NCBI GenBank assembly: GCA_018648655.1
Contig: JABGQV010000089.1
Coordinates: 1 to 36,520 of the forward strand
Length of the DNA: 36,520 nt
Source of the DNA: Anaerolineae bacterium
GTDB taxonomy: Bacteria; Chloroflexota; Anaerolineae; Anaerolineales; Villigracilaceae
Direction of reading: 5' to 3'
Part shown: positions 24,294 to 31,712 of the stretch, piece after piece
How the letters are laid out: each line of letters starts with the position of its first letter
How positions within the stretch are numbered: the stretch's first letter is position 1
Program-made: the position numbers and the translations under genes
Notes under the pieces: model-generated
Told to the model about the DNA's origin: nothing
Seen by the model: only the letters and a program-made list of their open reading frames with translations
Databases searched by the model: none

Positions 24294-24299
24294 ATTATA
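24294..24299 (-). promoter_or_regulatory. -10 box TATAAT for the aspS leader transcript
   Basis: Perfect TATAAT on the minus strand; no clear -35 at 16-18 bp. The implied leader is about 237 nt, long enough for the attenuator. Confidence 0.4.
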
Positions 24300-24314
24300 G
24301 CACAGGGTTGAAAA

Positions 24315-24415
24315 GAATAGAACGCGGATTACGCAGATTCAATAGAATTTCACGGATAAAAACTAAAAAAGTTTTTAAATCTGCGTGAATTTACCTAATC
24401 CATGAAAACTGCGTT
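24315..24415. repeat. Imperfect inverted/dispersed repeat made of 'ACGCaGATT / CGGAT' words
   Basis: The left part reads ACGCGGATTACGCAGATT and CACGGAT; the right part reads AAATCTGCGTGAATTTACC, TAATCC and GCGTT. The arms meet at AAAAACTaaaaaAGTTTTT. This style of intergenic repeat (alternating ACGCGGATT / CACGGATAAA words) is typical of non-coding dispersed elements. It fills most of the gap between the DDAH-like gene and the aspS promoter. Confidence 0.6.
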
Positions 24416-24426
24416 TTGTTTTAGAG

Positions 24427-25236
24427 CTACACTCTCTCAATCGGCATAATTAGACAATTGGGGCCACCCATTCCTTTGGCGAATTCTTCCAAATCTAGCA
24501 CGTGGACTATCATGCCGCGCGCGCGGAGTTTTTCAATGACGATTTGGTTAGATGCGTTGACAAGGACATTATTATCGCCGAGACAAATCATATTGGCAGT
24601 GGTATCGCCGCCACATTCAATTTCTACTGTATCAAAACCTTTCACCATTTCGGCTGGGACGTAGTTCGGGCAATAAAGCAGCGTATTCGGAGCGATGGTC
24701 AGAAGAACTTTATCGAGATGGAGGATATTATCTGGGAGAGGGATGACGCGCATCTCGTAGCCCATTGGCTCTAAAATGGCAGAGAGTTGTCGAATCCCTT
24801 CTGCGTTGGTGCGGATGGATTGCCCGACAAATGCCACGTTGCCAGCGAGAACAACATCACCGCCCTCGACCGAGCCAGGCGCGATGATCTGTCCAGCCAG
24901 CGGCAAGCCCAAATTGGCGAGCGTTTCGCCCATCCAATTGCCCTCGCCAAGACGGGTGTCAATTCCCAAGCGTAGCTGGATATATCCCTCTGGGGTCATT
25001 AGAGAAGTATCTCGCGTGAAAACGGAGTTGGGATGTCCATCCAATTCGTTTAAATCAATGACTTCGCAGCCAAAGGCTTTTAGCTCGGCTTTGAGCGAAT
25101 CATGTTGGTTGATGGCGTCTTCAGGGTTGCCTAAATTCCCAAGATTATGAGCGAGGTCATTTTTGCCGAGGGCATATTCTTTGCGCGGCGAGCAGACGGC
25201 TACGCGAGTGAGGCGATTCCCTTCGTTCTTGAGCAT
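24427..25236 (-). CDS. Dimethylarginine dimethylaminohydrolase / arginine deiminase-like hydrolase
   Basis: The 269-aa protein is in the amidinotransferase fold. It has 'SVFTRDTSLM' (substrate-binding Asp region), 'GGDVVLAGNVAFVGQSIRTNAEG', catalytic His in 'NILHLDKVLLTIAPN' and nucleophile Cys at about 261 in 'GMGGPNCLIMPIERV' close to the C-terminus, as in DDAH. It would cleave the guanidino group of arginine or methylated arginine to citrulline. I take the ATG at 25236 because AGGAGA sits 6 nt upstream; the ORF-track start adds 39 residues without family features that cross the divergent alr region. DDAH fits better than arginine deiminase by length (ADI is about 400 aa). Confidence 0.85.
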   Translation of the reverse strand: MLKNEGNRLTRVAVCSPRKEYALGKNDLAHNLGNLGNPEDAINQHDSLKAELKAFGCEVIDLNELDGHPNSVFTRDTSLMTPEGYIQLRLGIDTRLGEGNWMGETLANLGLPLAGQIIAPGSVEGGDVVLAGNVAFVGQSIRTNAEGIRQLSAILEPMGYEMRVIPLPDNILHLDKVLLTIAPNTLLYCPNYVPAEMVKGFDTVEIECGGDTTANMICLGDNNVLVNASNQIVIEKLRARGMIVHVLDLEEFAKGMGGPNCLIMPIERV

Positions 25237-25378
25237 ATTTTCTCCTGATTTTTTTTTCACGGACGAGCATTTGATATTCAAGAAGTGCCTAGCTTTTTGA
25301 AAGATTCTAACACTCTCTTCAAGAGCAGTACAGTAAATTGTGGATATCAGCAATTACTTTTCACCTTTCACTCTGCGT

Positions 25379-25384
25379 TATAAT
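25379..25384 (+). promoter_or_regulatory. -10 box TATAAT for alr, leaderless geometry
   Basis: TATAAT, 6 nt (GCCCCC), then the ATG of alr. No Shine-Dalgarno sequence. No clear -35. Confidence 0.5.
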
Positions 25385-25390
25385 GCCCCC

Positions 25391-26512
25391 ATGCAAAACA
25401 CAATTCGCCCGACACATGTTGAGGTTAATCTCAACTATCTTTGCGAAAATCTTAAAGCTATAAAAGCTAAAGCTGCACCTGCAAAAGTGATGATAATTAT
25501 CAAGGCAAATGCCTATGGTCACGGCATGGAGACAGTCGCACATCACCTTGCACCTCATGCTGATTATATTGGCGTGGCAGTTTTAGAAGAGGGTATTCTC
25601 CTTCGAAAAAAGGGCATCAAAACGCCTATTCTTGTTCTAGGCGGCATCTGGGAAGAACAAATACCAGAATTTATTAAGTACAACCTCAGCCTTACTGCAT
25701 CCTCTGTTGAACGTCTTCGCCAAATTGATCGTGCCGCGGAAATGCTTGGCAAAAAAGCCATTGTTCATCTTAAAATTGATACGGGTATGGAGCGCATCGG
25801 CGTACACTATTACACAGCCCATACTTTGCAAGAAGCCGCTCTGGGATGTGAAAATCTTATCACCGAGGGGATCTACTCACATTTCGCAAACTCGGATGCA
25901 GAGAATTTGGATCATGCCCGTCTCCAACTTGCTCGCTTCAATGAGGTGCTTGATTTTTACCCCAAACATTCTCTCCCCTTTCCTGCTCTTCGGCATATTG
26001 CCAACTCTGGTGCGATTCTGCAACTTCCCGAAGCAAATTTTGATATGGTGCGTCCGGGAATTATGCTCTATGGCGTTTATCCCTCTGATGAAGTCAAACG
26101 CACAGTCAAAGTAATCCCTTCTCTCTCGTGGAGATCAAAAGTAGTTTATTTCAAGGTCACAAAAGCCAATCATCCTGTTTCTTATGGCTCAATATGGCAA
26201 TCAGATCAAAATACGCGTGTTGTCACCGTTCCCGTTGGTTATGGTGATGGCTATTTCCGCGCAATGTCTAACCAAGGAGAGGTGATTATTCGCGGTATCA
26301 AGCGCCCCCAAGTGGGTCGTATCTGTATGGATCAAATGGTTGTCAATCTCGGTGCAGACGGCTCTGGCTATAACGGTGATGAAGTTATCCTCATTGGCCA
26401 ACAAGGTGAAGAACGCATCACCGCCGAAAACTTGGCGCGTTGGGCTGGCACAATCCCTTATGAAATCTTGACCAATATCAATACGCGGGTGCCAAGAGTC
26501 TATATTTCATAG
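25391..26512 (+). CDS. alr: Alanine racemase
   Basis: A PLP-dependent racemase making D-Ala for peptidoglycan. The PLP lysine is K38 in 'MIIIKANAYGHG', and the catalytic Tyr is in 'VPVGYGDGYFRAMSNQG' (about 270). Other family text includes 'HLKIDTGMERIGVH', 'SHFANSD' and 'VGRICMDQMVVNLG'. The 373-aa length is normal. I start it at 25391 (MQNTIRPTHVEVNL), the usual Alr N-terminus; the ORF-track start adds 17 residues encoded across the -10 box. It opens a run of same-strand genes through menA. Confidence 0.97.
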   Translation: MQNTIRPTHVEVNLNYLCENLKAIKAKAAPAKVMIIIKANAYGHGMETVAHHLAPHADYIGVAVLEEGILLRKKGIKTPILVLGGIWEEQIPEFIKYNLSLTASSVERLRQIDRAAEMLGKKAIVHLKIDTGMERIGVHYYTAHTLQEAALGCENLITEGIYSHFANSDAENLDHARLQLARFNEVLDFYPKHSLPFPALRHIANSGAILQLPEANFDMVRPGIMLYGVYPSDEVKRTVKVIPSLSWRSKVVYFKVTKANHPVSYGSIWQSDQNTRVVTVPVGYGDGYFRAMSNQGEVIIRGIKRPQVGRICMDQMVVNLGADGSGYNGDEVILIGQQGEERITAENLARWAGTIPYEILTNINTRVPRVYIS

Positions 26513-26535
26513 GCGCAGGGCTTAGTTATTTTCTC

Positions 26536-27264
26536 ATGCTAATTTTTTTTATTTTCATCATCGCGCTTCTTTATGCCTCCGTCGGGCTCGGCGGAGGCTC
26601 AGGCTACCTTGCCGCCATGGGGCTCTTCGACACCGATCCTGCCATAATGCGGCCTGTAGCTCTTGCTCTAAATATCCTTGTTACTACTATTGGCGCATAT
26701 AAATACTCACGTTCTGGTTTTTTTTCGTGGAGCCTTTTTATCCCTTTTGGTATCACTTCAATCCCCTTCGCTTTTTTTGGCGGACGATTAAATCTTGACG
26801 GTGATATTTACAAAGGCATTGTTGGCATCTTGCTTCTTTATGCGGCTACACGGCTATTCCTTAGCGCAGAAAAAGCAGAAGAAAAAGAAATATCTCGACC
26901 ACCGCTGTGGGCAAGTCTACTTACGGGTGCAATTGTCGGGTTTGTAGCGGGAATCACGGGTGTTGGTGGCGCAATTTTCCTTGCGCCACTTATTTTGCTG
27001 ATGAATTGGGCAAGTGCCAAAGAAACAGCAGGGATTTCAGTTGTTTTTGTTCTAGTGAACTCCCTTTCCGGACTTCTTGGGTATTTGAGTCATACGCCCA
27101 AATTTCCTCCTCAAATAATTTACTGGGGAATTGCTGTTATCATTGGTGGCTATATTGGTGCAGAATATGGCAGTAGCCGCTTGCCCAATCTTCTTATCAG
27201 AAAAATCTTAGCAGGCATTCTTTTTGTGGGCGGGGCAAAAATGTTTTTTACTGCTTTGGGGTAA
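26536..27264 (+). CDS. TauE/SafE-family membrane permease
   Basis: The 242-aa protein has about seven to eight membrane helices. Family landmarks are the N-terminal 'ASVGLGGGSGYLAAMGLF' and its internal repeat 'GFVAGITGVGGAIFLAPLILLM' after mid-length, the two glycine motifs of TauE/SafE (DUF81) transporters. Members export sulfite, sulfoacetate and other anions; the substrate here is not shown. It starts 23 nt after alr, with no strong ribosome-binding site. Confidence 0.88.
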   Translation: MLIFFIFIIALLYASVGLGGGSGYLAAMGLFDTDPAIMRPVALALNILVTTIGAYKYSRSGFFSWSLFIPFGITSIPFAFFGGRLNLDGDIYKGIVGILLLYAATRLFLSAEKAEEKEISRPPLWASLLTGAIVGFVAGITGVGGAIFLAPLILLMNWASAKETAGISVVFVLVNSLSGLLGYLSHTPKFPPQIIYWGIAVIIGGYIGAEYGSSRLPNLLIRKILAGILFVGGAKMFFTALG

Positions 27265-27365
27265 AATAGAAAAAAAACGCATATCATGCTTTTGCATTTC
27301 ATATTTCAGATATTATTTTAGATTTATTATTTGAAATTTACTATCTAACTAGGAGTACCATCATT

Positions 27366-27920
27366 TTGAAAGCAACAAAAAACTATCTTTTTCTTTTTGC
27401 CATCGCAGGCGCTATCCTTGCCCTCGATCAATGGACAAAAAACCTCGTTCGTGCCAATATTCCGCTTGGTGGCACATGGCTACCTGAGGGCTGGGAAAAT
27501 CTCGCGTCTTACGCTCGTATTGTTCATTGGGAAAACTCCGGTGCGGCATTTGGCTTATTCCAAAATGGGGCACTCGTTTTTACTATTCTCGCCTTTATCG
27601 TTTCCGCCGCAATTATATGGTTTTATCGCGAAATTGAGCCAAGTGATTGGTTTCTCCGTCTCGCTCTCGCTATGCAACTTGGTGGCGCGGTTGGCAATCT
27701 CACAGACCGTCTCTTTTTTGATGGCGTAGTCACCGACATGATTTCTGTCGGCACTTTCGCTGTTTTCAATGTGGCAGATGCCAGTATCAGTGTCGGGACA
27801 GTAATTATGTTGATTGGGGTCTGGGTAATGGAAAAGCGCGAGAAGCAAGCCAAAATCGAGAACGAAGCGGAAGATGAAGATGTCGCACCCCACGTGGGGA
27901 TAGAGGAGAGCCTTCGATGA
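27366..27920 (+). CDS. lspA: Lipoprotein signal peptidase (signal peptidase II)
   Basis: The four-helix membrane protease has 'LALDQWTKNLVRANI' in helix 1, 'HWENSGAAFGLFQ' and the two catalytic Asp in 'VTDMISV' and 'FNVADASIS'. It removes signal peptides from prolipoproteins such as the two lipoproteins in this window. The start is TTG with AGGAG 10-12 nt upstream; there is no better ATG. A 30-residue charged tail is longer than usual. Its stop overlaps the next gene's ATG (ATGA); lspA followed by an rluD-type gene is a common pairing. Confidence 0.96.
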   Translation: MKATKNYLFLFAIAGAILALDQWTKNLVRANIPLGGTWLPEGWENLASYARIVHWENSGAAFGLFQNGALVFTILAFIVSAAIIWFYREIEPSDWFLRLALAMQLGGAVGNLTDRLFFDGVVTDMISVGTFAVFNVADASISVGTVIMLIGVWVMEKREKQAKIENEAEDEDVAPHVGIEESLR

Positions 27921-28843
27921 GCAGCCAATTTGTAAAATTACGCTATTCTGCCGAAAAAGATGCGCGTCTCGATCATTTTCTTGTTCAAGAAATGTCCGAG
28001 TTCACTCGATCCCGCTTACAGGGAATAATTGCTAAAAAATTAGTCACCGTAGATGGTGAAATTATCACTAAAAACGGGACAAAAATATCTGCAGGTGCAT
28101 TGGTTATTATAGAAATTCCTGCACCAAAAGGGACAGATTTAGTACCCGAAAATATTCCCTTAGACATCATTTTTGAAAACGATGATGTGCTCGTCGTCAG
28201 TAAAGAGGCGGGGATGGTCGTGCACCCCTCCGCAGGGCATGATTCTGGCACGCTTGTACATGCTGCACTTGCTCATGCTCCTGAAATGGAAGGTATTGGT
28301 GGAGAAATTCGCCCGGGTGTAGTACATAGGTTAGATAAAGATACCTCAGGCGTGATTATCATGGCAAAAAATGATCTTGCAATGAAAGTTTTGCAGGAAC
28401 AATTCATGGCACGCACAGTGAAAAAGAAATATATCGCTTTGGTAGATGGCATGCCGCCCACGCCCACAGGACGCATTGAAGCCCCCATTGGGCGCGATTC
28501 TGCTCAGCGTAAGAAAATGGCAGTTGTATCTAAGGGCAAAGGGAAAAATGCCATCAGTGAATATAAAACCCTAGAAAGCTTTGAGGAACACACCCTTTTA
28601 GAAGTTGCTATCATGACAGGGCGTACACATCAAATTCGCTTACATTGCAAATTTATTGGCACACCTGTTGTTGGCGACCCTGATTATGGATATAGAAGAC
28701 AAAAGATTGAAAGCCCTCGTCAATTTCTCCACGCAGCACGTCTAGTAATCAAATTACCGAATGAAGAAGAAGCACGTAGTTTTGATGCGAAATTGCCAGA
28801 AGAGTTAGAAAATATATTAACTGAATTGCGTTCAAATCATTAG
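27917..28843 (+). CDS. RluD-family 23S rRNA pseudouridine synthase
   Basis: An N-terminal S4 RNA-binding domain (about 12-75, 'RLDHFLVQEMSEFTRSRLQGII') is followed by the RluA/RluD catalytic domain with 'GVVHRLDKDTSGVIIMAKND' (catalytic Asp) and 'TGRTHQIRLHCKFIGTPVVGDPDYG'. It isomerises uridines in 23S rRNA, probably at the RluD sites in helix 69, although RluA/RluC specificities cannot be excluded from sequence alone. It is translationally coupled to lspA by a 4-nt overlap. Confidence 0.95.
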   Translation: MSSQFVKLRYSAEKDARLDHFLVQEMSEFTRSRLQGIIAKKLVTVDGEIITKNGTKISAGALVIIEIPAPKGTDLVPENIPLDIIFENDDVLVVSKEAGMVVHPSAGHDSGTLVHAALAHAPEMEGIGGEIRPGVVHRLDKDTSGVIIMAKNDLAMKVLQEQFMARTVKKKYIALVDGMPPTPTGRIEAPIGRDSAQRKKMAVVSKGKGKNAISEYKTLESFEEHTLLEVAIMTGRTHQIRLHCKFIGTPVVGDPDYGYRRQKIESPRQFLHAARLVIKLPNEEEARSFDAKLPEELENILTELRSNH

Positions 28844-28863
28844 CTTTGCGCTTTCTTAATCCC

Positions 28864-29766
28864 ATGACAGAAATCCAAGAAAATCTTAGTAAAATGCAAG
28901 TCTGGATGCTTGCTATTCGTCCTAAGACCCTCCCAGCAGCGGGCGCGGGTGTGATTGTAGGCACAGCGCTCGCATTTTACGATGGCTATTTTCAGCTATT
29001 GCCCGCTCTCGCCGCATTAATTGGTGCGCTTCTACTTCAAATTGGCAGCAATTTAGCAAATGATGTTTTCGATTATTTGCGTGGCGCAGAGAGCAAAGAG
29101 CGCTTAGGCCCCATCCGTGTTACACAAGCGGGGTTACTTAGCCCAAAAGAAGTTCAAAAAGGGATGTGGATTACCTTCTTTCTCGCTGCATTAATTGGCA
29201 TTTATCTCATCACTATTGCTGGATGGGCAATTTTGCTCATCGGGCTAACGGCAATTCTTGCTGCAATTGCGTATACAGGCCCCATCAGCGATAAGGGAGG
29301 CTTAGCTGATATTTTTGTCTTTCTCTATTTTGGAGTTGCGGCAGTGGTGGGGACCTATTATGTTCAAGCACTAAAAACATCTCCCGCCGCGTGGTGGATG
29401 TCAGTACCAATTGGTTTGTTGATTGTGAATATACTTGTTGTAAATAATCTACGTGATATTGAAGCCGATAAAGCAGTTGGTAAAATTACGACAGCGGTAC
29501 GGATGGGTGTTTCAGCCACACGAAAAGAATATCTGCTTTTATTGACAGCTTCTTATCTTATTCTTCCTGTCCTAATTGCAATAAAACTTATTCCTCTTTG
29601 GGCATTATTGGTTTGGCTTTCAATCCCCTTTGCTAAAAAAGTAACTGAAACTATTTTTGACCAACTTGGTCACCCTCTCAATCAGGCATTAGCCGGGACG
29701 GGGAAGATTGCTTTAATATATAGTCTTTTGTTTTTCGCTGGGCTTTTCCTGGCTAGTTATCTTTAA
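28864..29766 (+). CDS. menA: UbiA-family prenyltransferase, probably MenA (1,4-dihydroxy-2-naphthoate prenyltransferase)
   Basis: About eight to nine membrane helices. The prenyl-diphosphate/Mg motifs are 'NLANDVFDYLRGAESKERLG' (about 54-73) and 'VVNNLRDIEADKAVGKITTAVRMG' (about 194-217). 'AIRPKTLPAAGAGVIVGTAL' at the N-terminus and the ND-x3-D plus NN-x-RD-x3-D pair are typical of MenA, which makes demethylmenaquinone. No other menaquinone genes are in the window. I prefer the ATG at 28864; the ORF-track start is a TTG 18 nt earlier. No close Shine-Dalgarno site; coupling to the upstream gene is likely. Confidence 0.88.
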   Translation: MTEIQENLSKMQVWMLAIRPKTLPAAGAGVIVGTALAFYDGYFQLLPALAALIGALLLQIGSNLANDVFDYLRGAESKERLGPIRVTQAGLLSPKEVQKGMWITFFLAALIGIYLITIAGWAILLIGLTAILAAIAYTGPISDKGGLADIFVFLYFGVAAVVGTYYVQALKTSPAAWWMSVPIGLLIVNILVVNNLRDIEADKAVGKITTAVRMGVSATRKEYLLLLTASYLILPVLIAIKLIPLWALLVWLSIPFAKKVTETIFDQLGHPLNQALAGTGKIALIYSLLFFAGLFLASYL

Positions 29767-30039
29767 TTAAGGCTCTTTTCTTATGAGCAAATTATCTGTA
29801 GAGACTATCAAAAAGATGAAGTTTGGGAAGTGACTGTGCGACCAGCGTGTACTTGGATCAAATCACGCAATATAGATCCCTATCGACCATGGTATATGTT
29901 CATAATGAGCACAGAAAATAGAATTATTCAGCATGATATGGAGCAAGGCAAACCATCGGCCGAATCTCTTTATAACTTTGCCTATATTGATAGAGTAAAT
30001 AAAAATGCCCTCAGTTTCTGTTATTTTACCTTGTTATAA
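29767..30039 (+). pseudogene. Probable gene remnant without a start codon
   Basis: An open frame of 90 codons, whose text looks protein-like ('DEVWEVTVRPACTWIKSRNID', 'YRPWYMFIMSTENRIIQHDM', 'GKPSAESLYNF'), but it has no ATG or ribosome-binding site at its beginning and its 3' end runs into the glycosyltransferase start. The layout 'RP.y.f.m....r.i......p....l' recalls the N-terminal half of small DUF6930-like domains, but this is a weak impression. The ORF-track start (29830) is a GTG inside the frame. I read it as the broken 5' or middle part of a gene lost by deletion, with the glycosyltransferase now abutting it. Confidence 0.35.
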
Positions 30040-31024
30040 TGCCGCTCGTACCCTCGAGGAAACCTTAGAGAGTCTTGCCAGACAAAGCTTATCAGATTTT
30101 GAAGTCATAGCAGTAGATGATGGCTCAAAAGATAATACAGGATTGATGCTGGAGCGTTGGAGTAAACGTGATCCGCGTTTTAGGTATATTAAGCAAGCTC
30201 ATAGCGGGGTTATATACGCATCAAACGTGGGGATGCTTGAGTGCCGGGCCCCCTACATTGCCAGAACTGACGCAGATGATATCTCACACCCTCAGAGGTT
30301 AGAGAAGCAAGTAGCCTTTCTAGAAGAGAATCCCGATATAGCTGTAGTAAGTTCTCTTGTTAAAGCTTTTCCTGAGAAAGACGTGGGGGGAGGCTTTCAA
30401 GTTTATATAGAATGGCTGAACTCCCTAGTTGGCGACGAGGATATAAAGCGCGAAATATTTGTTGAGAGCCCTTTGCCAAATCCTAGCGTGATGTTTAGGC
30501 GAGAATGGCTCTTGAAGATGGGGGGCTATAAAGAAAACGATGGTTTCCCTGAAGATTACGATCTTTACCTAAGAATGCATCTTGCTGGGGCAAATTTTGC
30601 TAAAATCCCCGAAGTGTTATTTGAGTGGCGTGAACATCCTGATCGTATTACGCATACAGATAGCCGATATTCTTTGAAGAATTTTCTGCATGCTAAGGCG
30701 CATTACCTTGCAAAAGGCCCCCTTAAAGACCGAGATGCAGTGATTATTTGGGGTGCCGGCATGATGGGCAGAAGATTAAGTAAATGGCTTATGCGTGAGG
30801 GTGTGCCAATAGTTGCTTTTGTGGATATAGACCCAAAGAAGATTGGGAATACGCGACGTGGAAAACCGATTATTGCTGTTGATGCGCTAAAAGAACTTTG
30901 GGGCAGCTATCAAACCCCTGCGTTGCTGGCAAGTGTGGGGGCACGCGGGGCGCGCTTGCTCATCCGAGAAAGGTTAAATGATTTGGGTTATATTGAAGGG
31001 CAAGATTGGTGGGCGGCGGCATAA
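30005..31024 (+). CDS. Family 2 glycosyltransferase fused to a C-terminal Rossmann-like domain
   Basis: Residues 1-about 230 form a GT-A family 2 domain: 'SVILPCYNAARTLEETLESL', 'VIAVDDGSKDNT', the DXD-like 'ARTDADDISHP' and 'EDYDLYLRMHLAGA'. After 'FEWREHPDRITHTD' comes a separate domain (about 243-339) that begins with a nucleotide-binding fingerprint 'AVIIWGAGMMGRRLSKWLM', then 'VAFVDIDPKKIGNTRRGKPII' and 'PALLASVGARGARLLIRERLNDLGY'. That looks like the N-terminal part of PglD-type or short sugar-nucleotide enzymes. GT2 enzymes transfer sugars from nucleotide donors to surface glycans. It is a lone gene here, with a terminator after it and no ribosome-binding site. Confidence 0.85.
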   Translation: MPSVSVILPCYNAARTLEETLESLARQSLSDFEVIAVDDGSKDNTGLMLERWSKRDPRFRYIKQAHSGVIYASNVGMLECRAPYIARTDADDISHPQRLEKQVAFLEENPDIAVVSSLVKAFPEKDVGGGFQVYIEWLNSLVGDEDIKREIFVESPLPNPSVMFRREWLLKMGGYKENDGFPEDYDLYLRMHLAGANFAKIPEVLFEWREHPDRITHTDSRYSLKNFLHAKAHYLAKGPLKDRDAVIIWGAGMMGRRLSKWLMREGVPIVAFVDIDPKKIGNTRRGKPIIAVDALKELWGSYQTPALLASVGARGARLLIRERLNDLGYIEGQDWWAAA

Positions 31025-31041
31025 AAGTTATCTTAAAACAA

Positions 31042-31080
31042 AAGCCTGGCAGATTTTCAAAATCCGCCAGGCTTGTATTT
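31042..31080 (+). terminator. Intrinsic terminator after the glycosyltransferase
   Basis: Stem AAGCCTGGCaGATTTT / AAAATCcGCCAGGCTT, followed by GTATTTT. It sits between convergent genes; the minus-strand side has only a short T-run (TTTTGTTTT), so it may work in both directions. Confidence 0.8.
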
Positions 31081-31098
31081 TAAGAGATAGGAGATGGC

Positions 31099-31488
31099 TT
31101 ATTCGTAACCAGGACCTTCTTCAAAATAATCGTAGTTGGGTTGAATATCTTCGGTGAGATCAACTTCCTCGCCAGCTTCGAGTTCTTTGGTGCATTCGAG
31201 AACAACAGCTTCACCGTGGTGGTCAGTGTTTTCGTAATGACCAGTAAGGCCAACGCGCGCGATAAATTCTCCGCCTTCAGCAACATAGGGTTCAGGCACT
31301 TCGTCTTCAGGGAAGATTGCTTCGTAGGGGCATTCAGGGACACAAGCGCCACAATCAATGCAGGTATCAGGATCAATATAGAACCATGGATACTCTTCTT
31401 TAGGGGTACCGGGGACAATACATTCGACAGGGCAAACTTCAACACATCCGCTGTCGCGTAAACATAAGCTGGTAATAATATGAGTCAT
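31099..31488 (-). CDS. Ferredoxin, 7Fe/8Fe type with long C-terminal tail
   Basis: The N-terminal ferredoxin domain has 'SLCLRDSGCVEVCPVECI' (first cluster: C-x5-C-x3-CP, with no middle Cys, which suggests a [3Fe-4S] cluster) and 'DPDTCIDCGACVPECPYEAIF' (second, a full C-x2-C-x2-C-x3-CP [4Fe-4S] motif). The last about 55 residues are acidic and beta-rich ('ARVGLTGHYENTDHHGEAVVLEC') and form an extension beyond the usual about 75-residue FdxA. It is a soluble cytoplasmic electron carrier. AGGAG precedes the ATG. It is divergent from sodN, an arrangement compatible with shared oxidative-stress control. Confidence 0.9.
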   Translation of the reverse strand: MTHIITSLCLRDSGCVEVCPVECIVPGTPKEEYPWFYIDPDTCIDCGACVPECPYEAIFPEDEVPEPYVAEGGEFIARVGLTGHYENTDHHGEAVVLECTKELEAGEEVDLTEDIQPNYDYFEEGPGYE

Positions 31489-31620
31489 CTTTTCTCCTCT
31501 TCTATTATAGATATGATAAAGTGAATATAGTGTATTTTACCGCATTTTTTGAGCGGACGCATGGACTTTTCGATAGTTCTTTTTAGATGTTTTGGCACGA
31601 AAATAATTTTTATGATTTTC

Positions 31621-31649
31621 TTGACAATATTTACCTTTATTAGTATTAT
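31621..31649 (+). promoter_or_regulatory. Promoter TTGACA-N17-TATTAT for sodN
   Basis: Perfect -35, a 17-bp spacer and a 5/6 -10. A short inverted repeat AGCAG-gt-CTGCT (31663-31674) lies just after the predicted start site and could be an operator, but it is short. Confidence 0.75.
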
Positions 31650-31712
31650 TATTTTCGCAGATAGCAGGTCTGCTTTCTGATGACTTATACTAAAATTACC
31701 CTAGGAGTAAAT

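Noticed and set aside
24051-24300. T-box riboswitch upstream of aspS
   Set aside because: The conserved GGTGGNACCGCG core and a matching UGGC for tRNA-Asp are not present; only TGGGACGGGCG was found. An attenuator of unknown type fits better.
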